DNA of 64,000 bases from Rudaea cellulosilytica DSM 22992 (GTDB lineage Bacteria > Pseudomonadota > Gammaproteobacteria > Xanthomonadales > Rhodanobacteraceae), in NCBI RefSeq assembly GCF_000378125.1, contig NZ_KB899242.1, forward strand, positions 868,001-932,000, in the 5' to 3' direction. Below the pieces are notes generated by a model. That model searched no databases, was not told the origin of the DNA, and saw only the letters and a program-made list of their open reading frames with translations. Both the position numbers and the translations under genes were made by a program. This document shows positions 48,799-58,238 of this stretch, piece by piece. How positions within the stretch are numbered: the first letter of the stretch is position 1; every line of letters starts with the position of its first letter.

Positions 48799-50350
48799 TG
48801 GCGGCAACCTTTATCTCGTCTCTTCGCAATTCGCAGCGCCGGATCACTTCAGCCACCGCAAATATTGTGCGATCGTTGATCGACGCTATGGTTGGATCAT
48901 TTGTTATCTCGCGCATTCGATCTCGATCTGCTATCAGTTGGGCAAGCACCTCTTCATGCGGGCCATCGAGCCACGGCTGAAAGAAACGGCACGTGTAGCA
49001 AGCGATCGGCGCCAAAGCACCGCAAAACCCAAAGTGGCCACAGGTGCCCGCGCATTCGCCTCGCCGCGTGCGGACTCGACTCGCTAAATCGCTTCCCCGG
49101 ACAGCATCGCGCTCGTTTTCGACAAGAACACCAGCGAATGCCTGAGCCAGGGGCGCCAACTGCATGGCGACAGCTCTGTCGATCGCTTCCACGTTTTCCG
49201 GTACGTTTTGCGTGTACACACGCGCATTCTGATCGTCGGAATGGTCAAGCAACTCCGCTATCACCAACGACCCATAGCCTTCACGCGCTGCACGCGTTGC
49301 TAGCGTACGCCGAAGACGTGTTGGGTAAACGGTTAAAAACTCACCCGTACGTTCAGACGTAATCTCTAACGCCCTGATCGCCTTCATAGTGAGACTGCGT
49401 AACTCATTTGTTGGCCGGTGAAATATCTCAGTCCCAGCAAATGCGATCGTATTCATTTCGGTCATTCCGTCGTTCAGTGCTCCCCAGTCGGGAAAAATCG
49501 GCAGCTCCCTGAATACTTCATCACGAATGAATGGATGGGCTTGATCCACACGTCTACGGTTTTCTTCGAGAAGTAGATGCACCGCTAAACCGATTTCGGA
49601 CGAGATCGATACAGGCTTGAATTCGGAGCGCCACGCAACGCCGCGTTGCTTTCGCCGCGGCACATTGAGTACGTACTCCTGCAATCCATCGGAAGCGGTT
49701 GCGACAATAAAATCCTTGACTCTCAGGTCTCCAATTTGCGCCGGTCGCCTTCCCGTGGCCATGAACAGTGTGACTAAAGTAAATACGTCGAGATCGATCG
49801 CTCCACTCTCAAACTTGCTAAGCAAATGATCTTGCAAGGCTTCATATTCGAGGTCGCTCAACGGCCCATCGTTCGGACAGGCAATCTGTACCGCTAGACC
49901 CTTCTGATTTCCCTTCAGTCTCCAACTGGATAAAAGTGAGATCACATCTTCATCGATACCTTCCAGCCTAAGTTCATGCCATTTCTTGAGGAACCCTGAA
50001 AGCGCGCCTAAATAGTGCTCTGAGGCGCTATCGAGAGTGGCCCGGTAACTAATGATTGTGGCACTCATAATCCTGGAAACGGGCGACGAGATGTCTGCCG
50101 AAAATAGGGCAAAATGCTTAAACCTATCCGCCATGTTCGCCGTATGTGCCGCGGAGTATGTCGTGGCATACATCTGAAGAATTTTTCGCGCACTTATCTC
50201 AAGGATCGTATCCAAGAGGCCACGCATCCAACCAAGCTTGACGGTCTTGTCTCGCGAGAGAACCCAGATGTCCGAATGTGGGTCGAATTTATGACCATCG
50301 AGCGAAGCACATTCAACAATCGTCGTTAACTCTCTTCGGTCAAAATTCAT
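48791..50350 (-). CDS. Tyrosine recombinase, middle gene of the module
   Basis: The 519-residue integrase has an N-terminal SAM-like DNA-binding half, then TLFMATGRRPAQIGDLRVKDF (catalytic Arg I region) and YPTRLRRTLATRAAREGYGSLVIAELLDHSDDQNARVYTQNV, where the usual HxxR His position reads Thr-Arg-Leu-Arg and the Tyr nucleophile is in RVYTQ. A C-terminal cysteine cluster (CAGTCGHFGFCG ... ACYTCRFF) is another zinc-like element. It overlaps the upstream recombinase by ATGA. A third full-size recombinase is one more than in Tn554 or the published Gamma-Mobile-Trio. Confidence 0.82.
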   Translation of the reverse strand: MNFDRRELTTIVECASLDGHKFDPHSDIWVLSRDKTVKLGWMRGLLDTILEISARKILQMYATTYSAAHTANMADRFKHFALFSADISSPVSRIMSATIISYRATLDSASEHYLGALSGFLKKWHELRLEGIDEDVISLLSSWRLKGNQKGLAVQIACPNDGPLSDLEYEALQDHLLSKFESGAIDLDVFTLVTLFMATGRRPAQIGDLRVKDFIVATASDGLQEYVLNVPRRKQRGVAWRSEFKPVSISSEIGLAVHLLLEENRRRVDQAHPFIRDEVFRELPIFPDWGALNDGMTEMNTIAFAGTEIFHRPTNELRSLTMKAIRALEITSERTGEFLTVYPTRLRRTLATRAAREGYGSLVIAELLDHSDDQNARVYTQNVPENVEAIDRAVAMQLAPLAQAFAGVLVENERDAVRGSDLASRVRTRRGECAGTCGHFGFCGALAPIACYTCRFFQPWLDGPHEEVLAQLIADRDRMREITNDPTIASINDRTIFAVAEVIRRCELRRDEIKVAANV

Positions 50351-51609
50351 GTCATGTCCTTGCGTTTGCGCTGCTGGAGTTTGAGAAACGCTTCACGTGC
50401 CTTTCGTTGGATATGCCGCCGCGTATATGTGGCGGAAGTACCGGAGCCTTCCTTCCAGCCCATCAAATAGGACCTCATTTGCTCCTCCTCGGCTGCCGTA
50501 GCGTTCGTCGTATCCATCAGTTCTGAGAATCTGTCGTTGTTCGTATGCCTCATGATGTGGCAGCAGAGCCCAGCGAGGCGTTTAGGATCTCGTTGCTTGA
50601 GCGTCGACAAAACCTTGCTTAACCCCTTCGCCGAAAGGGGGTGACCAAAATGCTTGCCTTCTTTGTGAACGACGAATAGAAACCGGTGGCGTCGTGCGGG
50701 AAAAGCCGATCGACGGTCTGTGAGCACGTAGTTCGACGCCATCTTCCCGAGCTCACTTGACAAGGGAATTCTGCGGTCCAATGTTTTGGCGACCGGCTGT
50801 TTCACTCTGGGGTCGTCAGGATCCCCGTGCCGCCGTGCGATAACCACTTCGTTCTTTTGAAAATCGAAGTCCGTTACTTTGAGCGCAAGCAACTCCCCGG
50901 CGCGAATTCCCGTTTCGTCCAGTATCCGCACGATGACCTCGTTTCGGTGCTGGACAGCTGAACCGAATGGATTGTCTTCGGCGCCTATTTCGGCGATCTG
51001 AAGTAGCCGCTCACGAGCAACTTCAGACAACCCGGATCGGGAAGACAGGCGGCTACGCGGGCCCTTTTTCGGCCGTTTAAGCTTCAACGCGAGTGCCATT
51101 TCTTTGATTTCAGCTCGAGAACTGTCGCTGACCTTTTTGGCGGTTTTCTCGATGAATCGTGTCGCCAGCCACGTGAGGTACTTCGCGATGTAGCTCAATC
51201 TGGCATGTTGGGTCCCGGCCGAAACTCCGCGATCAGACGCCTCGATTTGCGCTCGTGCACCTTCGACTCGGCGCAATCTAGGTAGGCTAATTACCACCTT
51301 GCCGCCGCCCTCAGGCGATCGAAATGACGAGCGCGCATGGTTTGCTAGCGACTCGATTTCCGCCTCGGTCAGATACTCACGGCGGGCAAACCGTTCCTCG
51401 AGCTGCACACCGCGCTTATCGGCCCAGGCCAAGAGACTTCTGACAGCACCGAGCGCGGCAAAGGTTGTGTTGGGTGCCTTGCCCGCGTTTCGTATCTGAG
51501 TGACCGAAAACAGTGTTGCGGACCAATGCGGGTTTCCCGCCTGGTCGGTCAAAACGGGAACGCGCTCCCCGTCGGAGAAGATCACGAAGAAGAGCCGGAA
51601 TTGATTCAT
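50347..51609 (-). CDS. Tyrosine recombinase, first gene of the module (TnpA/GmtY-like)
   Basis: This 420-residue integrase has VIVRILDETGIRAGELLALKVTDFDF (Arg I), CHIMRHTNNDRFSELMD (HxxRH) and YLMGWKEGSGTSATYTRRHIQRKA (nucleophilic Tyr), so all canonical catalytic positions are present. ATG 51609 was preferred over the GTG 27 bases upstream because MNQFRLFFVIF starts the recognisable domain. It is the leading gene of the four-gene operon and lies at the right edge of the island, ~100 bp from the ssb terminator, the usual position of an integrase beside its attachment site. Confidence 0.85.
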   Translation of the reverse strand: MNQFRLFFVIFSDGERVPVLTDQAGNPHWSATLFSVTQIRNAGKAPNTTFAALGAVRSLLAWADKRGVQLEERFARREYLTEAEIESLANHARSSFRSPEGGGKVVISLPRLRRVEGARAQIEASDRGVSAGTQHARLSYIAKYLTWLATRFIEKTAKKVSDSSRAEIKEMALALKLKRPKKGPRSRLSSRSGLSEVARERLLQIAEIGAEDNPFGSAVQHRNEVIVRILDETGIRAGELLALKVTDFDFQKNEVVIARRHGDPDDPRVKQPVAKTLDRRIPLSSELGKMASNYVLTDRRSAFPARRHRFLFVVHKEGKHFGHPLSAKGLSKVLSTLKQRDPKRLAGLCCHIMRHTNNDRFSELMDTTNATAAEEEQMRSYLMGWKEGSGTSATYTRRHIQRKAREAFLKLQQRKRKDMT

Positions 51610-51705
51610 CGCCAGATCAGCCTGCCGCAAGAACACGGCAAAATTGTCTGGTAGGACTTATCCGAATACCACTCTCTTTTTCGCAACAATCTTCAGATAA
51701 AGAAA

Positions 51706-51727
51706 GAGCCAGCAAAAATGCTGGCTC
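51706..51727 (-). terminator. Rho-independent terminator of ssb
   Basis: GAGCCAGCA-AAAA-TGCTGGCTC is a 9-bp perfect stem with a 4-base loop. On the minus strand it is followed by a T-rich tract (TTTCTTTAT). It ends ssb transcription and marks the right limit of host sequence. Confidence 0.88.
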
Positions 51728-51763
51728 CAGAAGAAAACGCAACGAAACCCGTGATGGTAGCTG

Positions 51764-52273
51764 TCAGAACGGAATCTCGTCGTCGTCGAAATTATCGGCA
51801 GGCGTCTGCGCCGGCGCACTGCGCGGCGCGGGTGCGGACTGCGGGCCACGTGCGGGGCCGCGCTCGCGTTGCGCGCCGTAACCGCCACCGCCACCACCGC
51901 CTCCGCCACTGTAACCGCCACCCTCGCCGCCTCCGCCTTCACGGCCACCGAGCATCTGCATCTCGTCGGCGACAATCTTGGTCGAGTAGCGCTTGACCCC
52001 GTCCTTCTCGTATTCGTCGGTGCGCAGGCGGCCTTCGACATAGACCTGGCGGCCCTTCTTCAGGTACTCGCCCGCGATCTCGGCGAGACGGCCGAAGAAT
52101 TCGATGCGATGCCACTCGGTGCGCTCCTGCTGCTCGCCGGTCTGCTTGTCCTTCCACGACTCGCTGGTCGCGATGCGGATCGAAGTGACCGCGTTGCCGT
52201 TGGGCATGTAGCGCGTCTCCGGATCAGCACCGAGATTGCCCACGAGGATGACTTTGTTGATGCCGCGTGCCAT
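51764..52273 (-). CDS. ssb: Single-stranded DNA-binding protein
   Basis: The 169-residue SSB has the OB-fold N-terminus ([26 protein letters not shown] ... [23 protein letters not shown]), a Gly-rich flexible linker (~115-150) and the acidic tip FDDDEIPF that docks repair and replication partners. ATG 52273 gives the canonical start; longer in-frame starts extend into the region divergent from the sigma factor. Its codon use and GC are host-like, and it forms the right border of the island. Confidence 0.98.
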   Translation of the reverse strand: MARGINKVILVGNLGADPETRYMPNGNAVTSIRIATSESWKDKQTGEQQERTEWHRIEFFGRLAEIAGEYLKKGRQVYVEGRLRTDEYEKDGVKRYSTKIVADEMQMLGGREGGGGEGGGYSGGGGGGGGGYGAQRERGPARGPQSAPAPRSAPAQTPADNFDDDEIPF

Positions 52274-52457
52274 ATGTTTTCTTCTCCGATCCGGCGCGAT
52301 TGTATGGGCCAAATCATAACACGCGCGGGGGCGCCGGCTTCGTCCGAAACCGACGTCGCTCCGTGTACGAAAAAGCCGACGCGGGGATGTGGGCAGCCGC
52401 CGATTTGGCGCTATCATGCCCGAGCTGGACGAAGGCTGCCCGCCGCTGCGAGATGGC

Positions 52458-53024
52458 ATGAACGACTTGGCGATCGACTTCCTCGACGACTGGAATGCGC
52501 AATTGCCGGCCGACGCGCGCGCGCTCGCGGACCAGCTTTTCCCGCTGTTCTACGACGACCTGCGCCGCCTCGCCCACCGCGAACGCCATCGCGTCGGCGC
52601 CGGCGCCACGATGCAGACGACCGCGCTGGTCAACGAAGCCTACCTGAAGTTGCGCCGCGGACAGGCCTGGGAGACCGACTCGCATTTCCTGCGCGCGGCG
52701 GCGCTGGCGATGCGCCACGCACTGGTCAACCACGCCGAGACGCGACAGGCCGCCAAGCGCGGCGGCGGCTTGGAGGCATTGCCGTTGACCGCGGCGCTCG
52801 ACGTGGCGACTGATTCGGATGCGTCCATTCTCGCATTGAACGAAGCACTGAGCCGGCTGGCAAAGGAATCGCTGCGCCTCGCCCAAGTCGTCGAGTGCCG
52901 CTATTTCGCCGGCTACAGCGACGTCGAGACCGCCCACGCGCTCGGCATCTCCGAGCGCAGCGTGCGCGGCGACTGGACGCTGGCGCGCGCGTGGCTGCAT
53001 CGCGAGATGGCCGGCAAAGGATGA
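52458..53024 (+). CDS. ECF-like RNA polymerase sigma factor
   Basis: The 188-residue protein has an ECF sigma layout: region 2 with [39 protein letters not shown] and region 4 with [46 protein letters not shown]. This is the ECF-like subfamily often encoded next to Ser/Thr kinases in Xanthomonadales and related bacteria. ATG 52458 was chosen for size and for a GAG element upstream; ATG 52416 is possible. It converges on the kinase gene with 13 bp between the stop codons. Confidence 0.9.
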   Translation: MNDLAIDFLDDWNAQLPADARALADQLFPLFYDDLRRLAHRERHRVGAGATMQTTALVNEAYLKLRRGQAWETDSHFLRAAALAMRHALVNHAETRQAAKRGGGLEALPLTAALDVATDSDASILALNEALSRLAKESLRLAQVVECRYFAGYSDVETAHALGISERSVRGDWTLARAWLHREMAGKG

Positions 53025-53037
53025 AGCGCCACGATTA

Positions 53038-55860
53038 TCACTTGGTCGCCAATCTACGCAAGTCGCGGCGGTGCGTGGTTGGGCTGGAAGGATCGTCGTA
53101 GCGCAGGCTCGCGGTCGCGGCTTCGTCTTCAAATTTCTGAGCGGCGTCGAAATCGCCGGTCGCCATCAGTGCATCGGCACGGATACGCTGCAGGTACGGT
53201 CCCATGCGCGCGTCGCGGGCGCCGGTCACTTCGTTCCAGATGGCGAGTGCCGTCTCGCTTTCGCGCAGCGCGGCAGCGTGATCGCCTTGTGCGAGCGCAG
53301 TGCGCGCGAGACCCCCATGCGCGAGCGCGATGTGCGCGAGCTTGCGGCCTTCGGCAGCACCGACAATGACAGCGAACTGCTCCTTCGCCGCGCCGAACTC
53401 GCCATCCTCGATCAGCAGACGGCCATAGCTTTCGCGTGCGGCCATCGTCTGCGGGTTGCGGTCCACGTCGTGGGCGAGGTAATCGTCGAGTGCGAGTTTG
53501 AGCTCACGCCGCGCATCGTCGCGGCGGCCCGCGCGCAGATAGGCTTCTCCGAGAATGCGGCGCGCCTGCCGCGGCTGATGCGCGTAGGCGTGTTCAATCT
53601 GAAGATAGCGGGAAACCGATTCGAGTTCCGGGATCGCTTCGACGGCACGTCCTTCGGCCCGCATGCGGTCGCCGTGAAAGAGCCGAATGAGTGCGGTGTC
53701 TTGATTGAGCTGTGCGAGCGGCGGCAGCAACGGGATCAGCCGCGCGTATTCGCGCGAGGCCGCCTCGCGGTCGCCGGCAAGGTGCAGGCTGACGGCGGTG
53801 AAGCTGCGCGGAATGAGGGCGATGAGCGAATCAGCGCCCATCGTGTGCTCGGCCAAATCGACGGCACTCGCATATGCTTTGGCCGCTTCGATGTAGCGTC
53901 CAGTGGCCTGATAGATCAGGCCGAGGTTGTTCCACAGTTTTATCAGTTCGACGTCGTCGCGCTCGGGTAGCGTCTCAGCCAAATTCAACGCGCGATGGTA
54001 AGCAGCGATGGCCTCGTCGTATCGCAGCCGCCACCCGAGAAAATTACCCAGCTTGATCAGCGCCGTCACATGGTCTCGCGTGCGTGGCGCGCCCGCCTCG
54101 AACAAGCCTATCGCCTTCTTCAGTGCAGCTTCGGCGGCGGGCGCTTGGGTGTCGTCGGTTAGCAGGCGCACGCTCTCGGTTGTCCACCAGATGCCGCGCC
54201 GCTGCGCATCGGCATCGTGCGCCGCATCGAGCAGCGCACCAGCGTCCGCTTGCGCCTTGGCGCAATCCTTCGCGCTTTGTGTTTCGTTTGGCGCGATACA
54301 GACGCGTTGAGCAGCTTGCACGGCCGCGTCGAGCAGGTCGGCGTGGTACGGACCATAGCGCTGACGCGCCAGTTCCAGTTCCCGCGCCTCAAGCTTGTCC
54401 GCGGTAGTGCCTTCGTCGAGCGCGCGATAGATTTCGGAAGTGGTGCGCAACAGATCGATCCGTGTGTCGGGGTCGTCGGCGAAACGCCCATCGATGCGGC
54501 CGGCGGAGATGTCGAGCAGCTCGCGCGCCGTGATCTGGCCGCGCGGCTTGTCGCTGGCGATGCGTGGATCGCTGGCCTTGAAGATGCCGAGCAGAAAGTT
54601 CTTCGCTGCCTCTGCGCGCGCGGCCTGCATCTCGGCTTTACGCGCCTGCCACAGCGTCCCGGCCAATCCCGCTGCCAGTGCAAGGACCAACGCAGCAGCC
54701 GCCGCAACCGCCCAACGATAGCGTCGCAGCACACGCCCGAACACGTACATGCGCGCACCCTCGCGTGCGAGCACGGGCTCGCGCGCGCGATGACGCTGCA
54801 GGTCGAGTTTGAGACCGTTGACCGTGTCGTAGCGATGGGCGCTCTCGCGGCGCAGGCATTTGCCGACGATCGCATCGAGATCTCCGGTCAGGGCGCTCGC
54901 CGGCACCGGCGCGTCGGCTTTGTCGCGAACCACGCGACTTGGCGGCGGCGCGTCGCGATCAAGCAGCGCCAGTGCCTGCGGCGAAGGCAGACCGCTCTTG
55001 CGCAACGGGCGTTCGCCGGTCAGGAGTTCGAACAGCAGCACGCCGAGTGCGTACACGTCGGTCGCCGTCGTCACGGGCTCGCCGGCGAGTTGCTCGGGCG
55101 CGGCATAATCGGGGGTGAACGGCGCAATGGTCATCGTCGGATCGGCCGCATTCGGCGATGCGCTAGCATCGATCAGCTTGGCGATGCCGAAATCGAGCAA
55201 CTTGACCTTGCCCTCGGCGTCGACCAGCGTGTTGGCCGGTTTCAAGTCGCGGTGGATGACGAGGTTGCGGTGCGCGTAGGCGACGGCATCGCACACTTGC
55301 GCGAACAGGTCGAGGCGCTCGTACAGCGTCGCACGGCGCGCGTTGCAATATTCGATCAGCGAAGCGCCTTCGACGAATTCCATCACCGTGTAAGGACGAC
55401 CATCCGGTGCGACGCCGCCGTCGAGCAGGCGCGCGATGCCGGGATGATCGAGCCGAGCGAGGATCTGTCGCTCGGCGTGAAAGCGTTGCAACTCGCCGAT
55501 CGCCTCGAAGCGCAACAGCTTGAGTGCACCACGCTGCGTGAATCCGGCCTCGGCACGCGTCGCCGCATAGACCTCGCCCATGCCGCCGCGACCGACCAGT
55601 CGATCGATGCGCCAGGCGCCGAGAACCGTGCCCGCAGCGAGCGAGGGCGCGACAGTGACAACCTCCATCGTTTCTGCAGCGAGCGGCGGCGTGTCGAGCA
55701 CACCCTGCGCCGCATTGGCGCGCAGCAATTCCTCGACTTCGCGGCGCAGCGCCGCGTCGTCGGCGCAAATGCGAGCAAGCCAAGCGGCTCTCTCGGATTC
55801 CGCCAGTTTCAGCCCCTCGGCAAACAGGTTCGCAAGACGTTCCCAACGTTTGTGTTGCAC
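53038..55860 (-). CDS. Membrane Ser/Thr protein kinase with TPR-like region
   Basis: The ~940-residue protein has an N-terminal helical leader (KRWERLANLFAEGLKLAESERAAWL), a Hanks kinase domain (~80-350: GRGGMGEVYAA, ALKLL, HRDLKPANTLVD, DFGIAKL, PDYAAPEQL), one membrane span near residues 380-400 (WAVAAAAALVLALAAGLAGTLW), then ~500 periplasmic helical residues of TPR type. GTG 55860 was chosen because GGGGAA precedes it; an open frame continues upstream. Such kinases commonly pair with ECF-like sigma factors and control them by phosphorylation (family knowledge). Here the sigma gene is the convergent neighbour and the secreted cluster is divergent, so it may control that cluster. Confidence 0.92.
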   Translation of the reverse strand: MQHKRWERLANLFAEGLKLAESERAAWLARICADDAALRREVEELLRANAAQGVLDTPPLAAETMEVVTVAPSLAAGTVLGAWRIDRLVGRGGMGEVYAATRAEAGFTQRGALKLLRFEAIGELQRFHAERQILARLDHPGIARLLDGGVAPDGRPYTVMEFVEGASLIEYCNARRATLYERLDLFAQVCDAVAYAHRNLVIHRDLKPANTLVDAEGKVKLLDFGIAKLIDASASPNAADPTMTIAPFTPDYAAPEQLAGEPVTTATDVYALGVLLFELLTGERPLRKSGLPSPQALALLDRDAPPPSRVVRDKADAPVPASALTGDLDAIVGKCLRRESAHRYDTVNGLKLDLQRHRAREPVLAREGARMYVFGRVLRRYRWAVAAAAALVLALAAGLAGTLWQARKAEMQAARAEAAKNFLLGIFKASDPRIASDKPRGQITARELLDISAGRIDGRFADDPDTRIDLLRTTSEIYRALDEGTTADKLEARELELARQRYGPYHADLLDAAVQAAQRVCIAPNETQSAKDCAKAQADAGALLDAAHDADAQRRGIWWTTESVRLLTDDTQAPAAEAALKKAIGLFEAGAPRTRDHVTALIKLGNFLGWRLRYDEAIAAYHRALNLAETLPERDDVELIKLWNNLGLIYQATGRYIEAAKAYASAVDLAEHTMGADSLIALIPRSFTAVSLHLAGDREAASREYARLIPLLPPLAQLNQDTALIRLFHGDRMRAEGRAVEAIPELESVSRYLQIEHAYAHQPRQARRILGEAYLRAGRRDDARRELKLALDDYLAHDVDRNPQTMAARESYGRLLIEDGEFGAAKEQFAVIVGAAEGRKLAHIALAHGGLARTALAQGDHAAALRESETALAIWNEVTGARDARMGPYLQRIRADALMATGDFDAAQKFEDEAATASLRYDDPSSPTTHRRDLRRLATK

Positions 55861-56025
55861 GACCGTTCCCCGATGTCGATGCGTTGCCGGCGGCGATATT
55901 GCGCTTTTCCGCGTGACTTGCAAATGACCGCGCTCGTACGACGCGTTGCCGGATTGCGCGCCGTTTTCTGTAACTCCATTGCAGGCAGGCACCCGACGAT
56001 CACGACACATCGCACAGAGAGGCTG

Positions 56026-57333
56026 ATGCAAATGTCCAGAACTGACATGTTGAAAGCGGGGCTCGGTATAGCGCTCGGTTTAGCTGTCGCAATCGGCGGC
56101 GGCGTTCGCTCGGCGGCGGCCAATAGCCCAGGCACGCCTGCCAATACGGACACCTGCGATCAGGATCCGAACACCTCCCAGCAGCACACCCAGTTGCCTG
56201 GTCCGTTCCATGGCGATTGGAACGTCACCACGGGTGACGGCACGACGATCGCCATCAAGTTCCACCAACTCATGGGTGGATTGCGCAATACCGTCACGGG
56301 CACGGTGACGCCGCAGACGCTCAAGATCGTGAACGGTCATGCCGCGAACAAAACCTCCCTTCACCTGACCGTCTCGGTATCGGGCCAGAAAGGCGACGTG
56401 GTGTTGAACCTAGCGCCCAATGGCAGGAGCTTCACCGGCAGCGGCCAGTTAGCCGACGGCACGGCGATCACCTGGATCGGCCGGCAGGTGTCGTCCGGCA
56501 CCATCAGCGCAGCGCCGCCGCAGACCCAACAGATCTATGCACCGTCCCAGAGTCGGCGAACCTACGCCGCGCCCCAACAGACTGCGTCGACCGACGAAGA
56601 CATGTCGGCGCAGCAGACTGAGCAGAACGACACACCACCCCAGCAAACTCGGCGAAGCCACGCCTCGGCTCAGCAGTCTGAGTCGAGCGACGACGACATG
56701 TCGGCCCAACAGACTCAGCAGACGTCGCCCAAGCGGACTCGACAGGCGCACGCGCCAGCGCAACAGTCTGAGTCCACCGACGACGACACAGCGCCCCAGC
56801 AGGCTCAGCAGACTGAGTCGACTGACGACATGTCGCCTCCGCAAACCCAGCAGGCTTACCCGCCTCCGCAGCCGGCTCAATCGCCGCCGGTGCGCTCGCT
56901 GTCGTCCGATTCATTCCATGGCAATTGGAGCGTAAGTGCGAGCGATGGCACGACGTTTGCGATCAACTTCCGTCAAGGCAAAAGCTCGTTGGGAAAGAAG
57001 CTGCTTCACGAAATCACAGGCGGAGGGCAGAACAACATCACGGGCACGGCGATGCCAGCAGTGTTGAAGATCGTGAACGGCTCCGTCATGAACAAAATCT
57101 ACCTTCACCTGACCGTCTCCATGTCAGGCCAGAAGGGCGACGTGATGCTGACGCTGGCGCCCGACGGCAATAGCTTCACCGGCGCGGGCCAACTGGCCGA
57201 TGGCACGGCGATCGCCTGGACCGGCCAACGGGCGTCGTCCGCTGCGCAGACTCAGGCGACCGACGCTTCTCGCCCACGCAACAAGATCGATCGCTTGCGC
57301 AAAGAGATCTCGCAGAACGATCAGCCGACCTGA
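56026..57333 (+). CDS. Secreted protein with duplicated domain and Q-rich linker
   Basis: I do not recognise the family. The 435-residue protein has a signal peptide (ends ~ SAAANSP). Two similar ~100-residue beta-type domains flank a repetitive linker: domain 1 (FHGDWNVTTGDGTTIAIKF ... LADGTAITWIG) and domain 2 (FHGNWSVSASDGTTFAINF ... LADGTAIAWTG). The linker (~165-290) repeats units such as STDDDMSAQQTQQ, rich in Gln, Ser, Thr and Asp. ATG 56026 has GAGAGG upstream. It is the first of six exported-protein genes, divergent from the kinase. Confidence 0.85.
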   Translation: MQMSRTDMLKAGLGIALGLAVAIGGGVRSAAANSPGTPANTDTCDQDPNTSQQHTQLPGPFHGDWNVTTGDGTTIAIKFHQLMGGLRNTVTGTVTPQTLKIVNGHAANKTSLHLTVSVSGQKGDVVLNLAPNGRSFTGSGQLADGTAITWIGRQVSSGTISAAPPQTQQIYAPSQSRRTYAAPQQTASTDEDMSAQQTEQNDTPPQQTRRSHASAQQSESSDDDMSAQQTQQTSPKRTRQAHAPAQQSESTDDDTAPQQAQQTESTDDMSPPQTQQAYPPPQPAQSPPVRSLSSDSFHGNWSVSASDGTTFAINFRQGKSSLGKKLLHEITGGGQNNITGTAMPAVLKIVNGSVMNKIYLHLTVSMSGQKGDVMLTLAPDGNSFTGAGQLADGTAIAWTGQRASSAAQTQATDASRPRNKIDRLRKEISQNDQPT

Positions 57334-57388
57334 CGGCGCGTGCAGGTACGCACTTTTTCTTGCCATCTTGAAAAACGAGGAGGTTCAA

Positions 57389-58210
57389 ATGTGTCATGCA
57401 ATTCGTGCAATACCTGTCTGCGGGCGCCTGTGGGTGCGGAGCACTGCCTTCGCCGCGCTGACGCTCGCCGCGGTCGGGTCCGCCCATGCGGGTTGCGGCG
57501 ATCGGCCCGGGACACCCAACAACGTCACCATGGTCGCGACGTCGCCGCACTCGGTCGAGGTCAGCTGGCGCAATACGACCTTCAAGGGGATGAACCGCTC
57601 AGGTTCGACCAGCAGCGATCCCACCGGCAACATGTATTTCGACATGTATTTCCGCAACGGCCAAAAGCAAAACATCGGCAAGGACCTCACCGGAACCGGA
57701 CCGTACCAAGTCAATTACGGCATGGTGTCGTCGCACGTATTTGACAACCTGTCGCCAAACTCGGCCTATTGCTTCGCGCTGCGTGCACGAACCCGCGGCG
57801 GTACGCAGGGTTGCATCTCGGCGGTGACGTCGAACTGGGCTTGCGCGACGACGCTGATGGCCAATGCCAAGCCGATAGCTTCGCCCCCGAAACCCGGACA
57901 GCAACAACCGGTCATCTCGCTGCAGGGCGGCGCGAACGGCACCGATCGCATCACCGGACACGGCTTCCTGCCCAACGCGCCGGTCACGATCCGGGTGACC
58001 AACCGCCAGCTCAACCAGGTCTTCGTCGAGACGATCGGCGGCCGGCGAATCACGTCGACGCCATCGGGCACGCTCGATGTGACGTTGGCCGGCTTCTGCA
58101 AAATTCAGGGCGACGAGTTGTTCTTCACCGCCAATGACGGACGCCCCAATCCTGCCGACAAGGCGACCGGGACGCTGTGGAGCAATGCAGCCACGACCCG
58201 TTGCAACTGA
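57389..58210 (+). CDS. Secreted fibronectin type III-like protein
   Basis: This 273-residue protein has a signal peptide (FAALTLAAVGSAHAG) and an FN3-like domain (~37-140: PGTPNNVTMVATSPHSVEVSWRNT ... YCFALRARTRGGTQGC ... CATTL). A second beta-rich domain follows (~170-265: ISLQGGANGTDRITGHGFLPNAPVTIRV). CGAGGAGG precedes ATG 57389, an ideal ribosome site. It is the second gene of the exported cluster. FN3 domains suggest binding to surface polymers or other cluster products; no catalytic motif is visible. Confidence 0.82.
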   Translation: MCHAIRAIPVCGRLWVRSTAFAALTLAAVGSAHAGCGDRPGTPNNVTMVATSPHSVEVSWRNTTFKGMNRSGSTSSDPTGNMYFDMYFRNGQKQNIGKDLTGTGPYQVNYGMVSSHVFDNLSPNSAYCFALRARTRGGTQGCISAVTSNWACATTLMANAKPIASPPKPGQQQPVISLQGGANGTDRITGHGFLPNAPVTIRVTNRQLNQVFVETIGGRRITSTPSGTLDVTLAGFCKIQGDELFFTANDGRPNPADKATGTLWSNAATTRCN

Positions 58211-58238
58211 CCCGCGGATTCGCACGAGGCTGAGCGAA

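Larger units (their letters stand above)
20061..51705. mobile_element. Genomic island (toxin, DISARM-like defence, recombinase module)
   Basis: Between the cbbY terminator and the ssb terminator the base composition falls: a sample 60-base line at 24001 has 28 G/C against 41 in the line at 16501. Gene content changes from core metabolism to an RHS toxin, defence genes, degraded fragments and, at the right end, four recombinase-module genes. Both flanking host genes point inward, so the insertion broke no host gene. The ends given are outer limits; I found no convincing direct repeat or att core at 20.06-20.25 kb versus 51.61-51.70 kb. The recombinases resemble Tn554-type and Gamma-Mobile-Trio systems, whose elements often lack long terminal repeats. 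Confidence 0.8.

Noticed and set aside
54217-56025. Long plus-strand frame preceding the secreted Q-rich protein
   Set aside because: It lies antisense to the kinase gene; the signal peptide and ribosome site place the real start at 56026.
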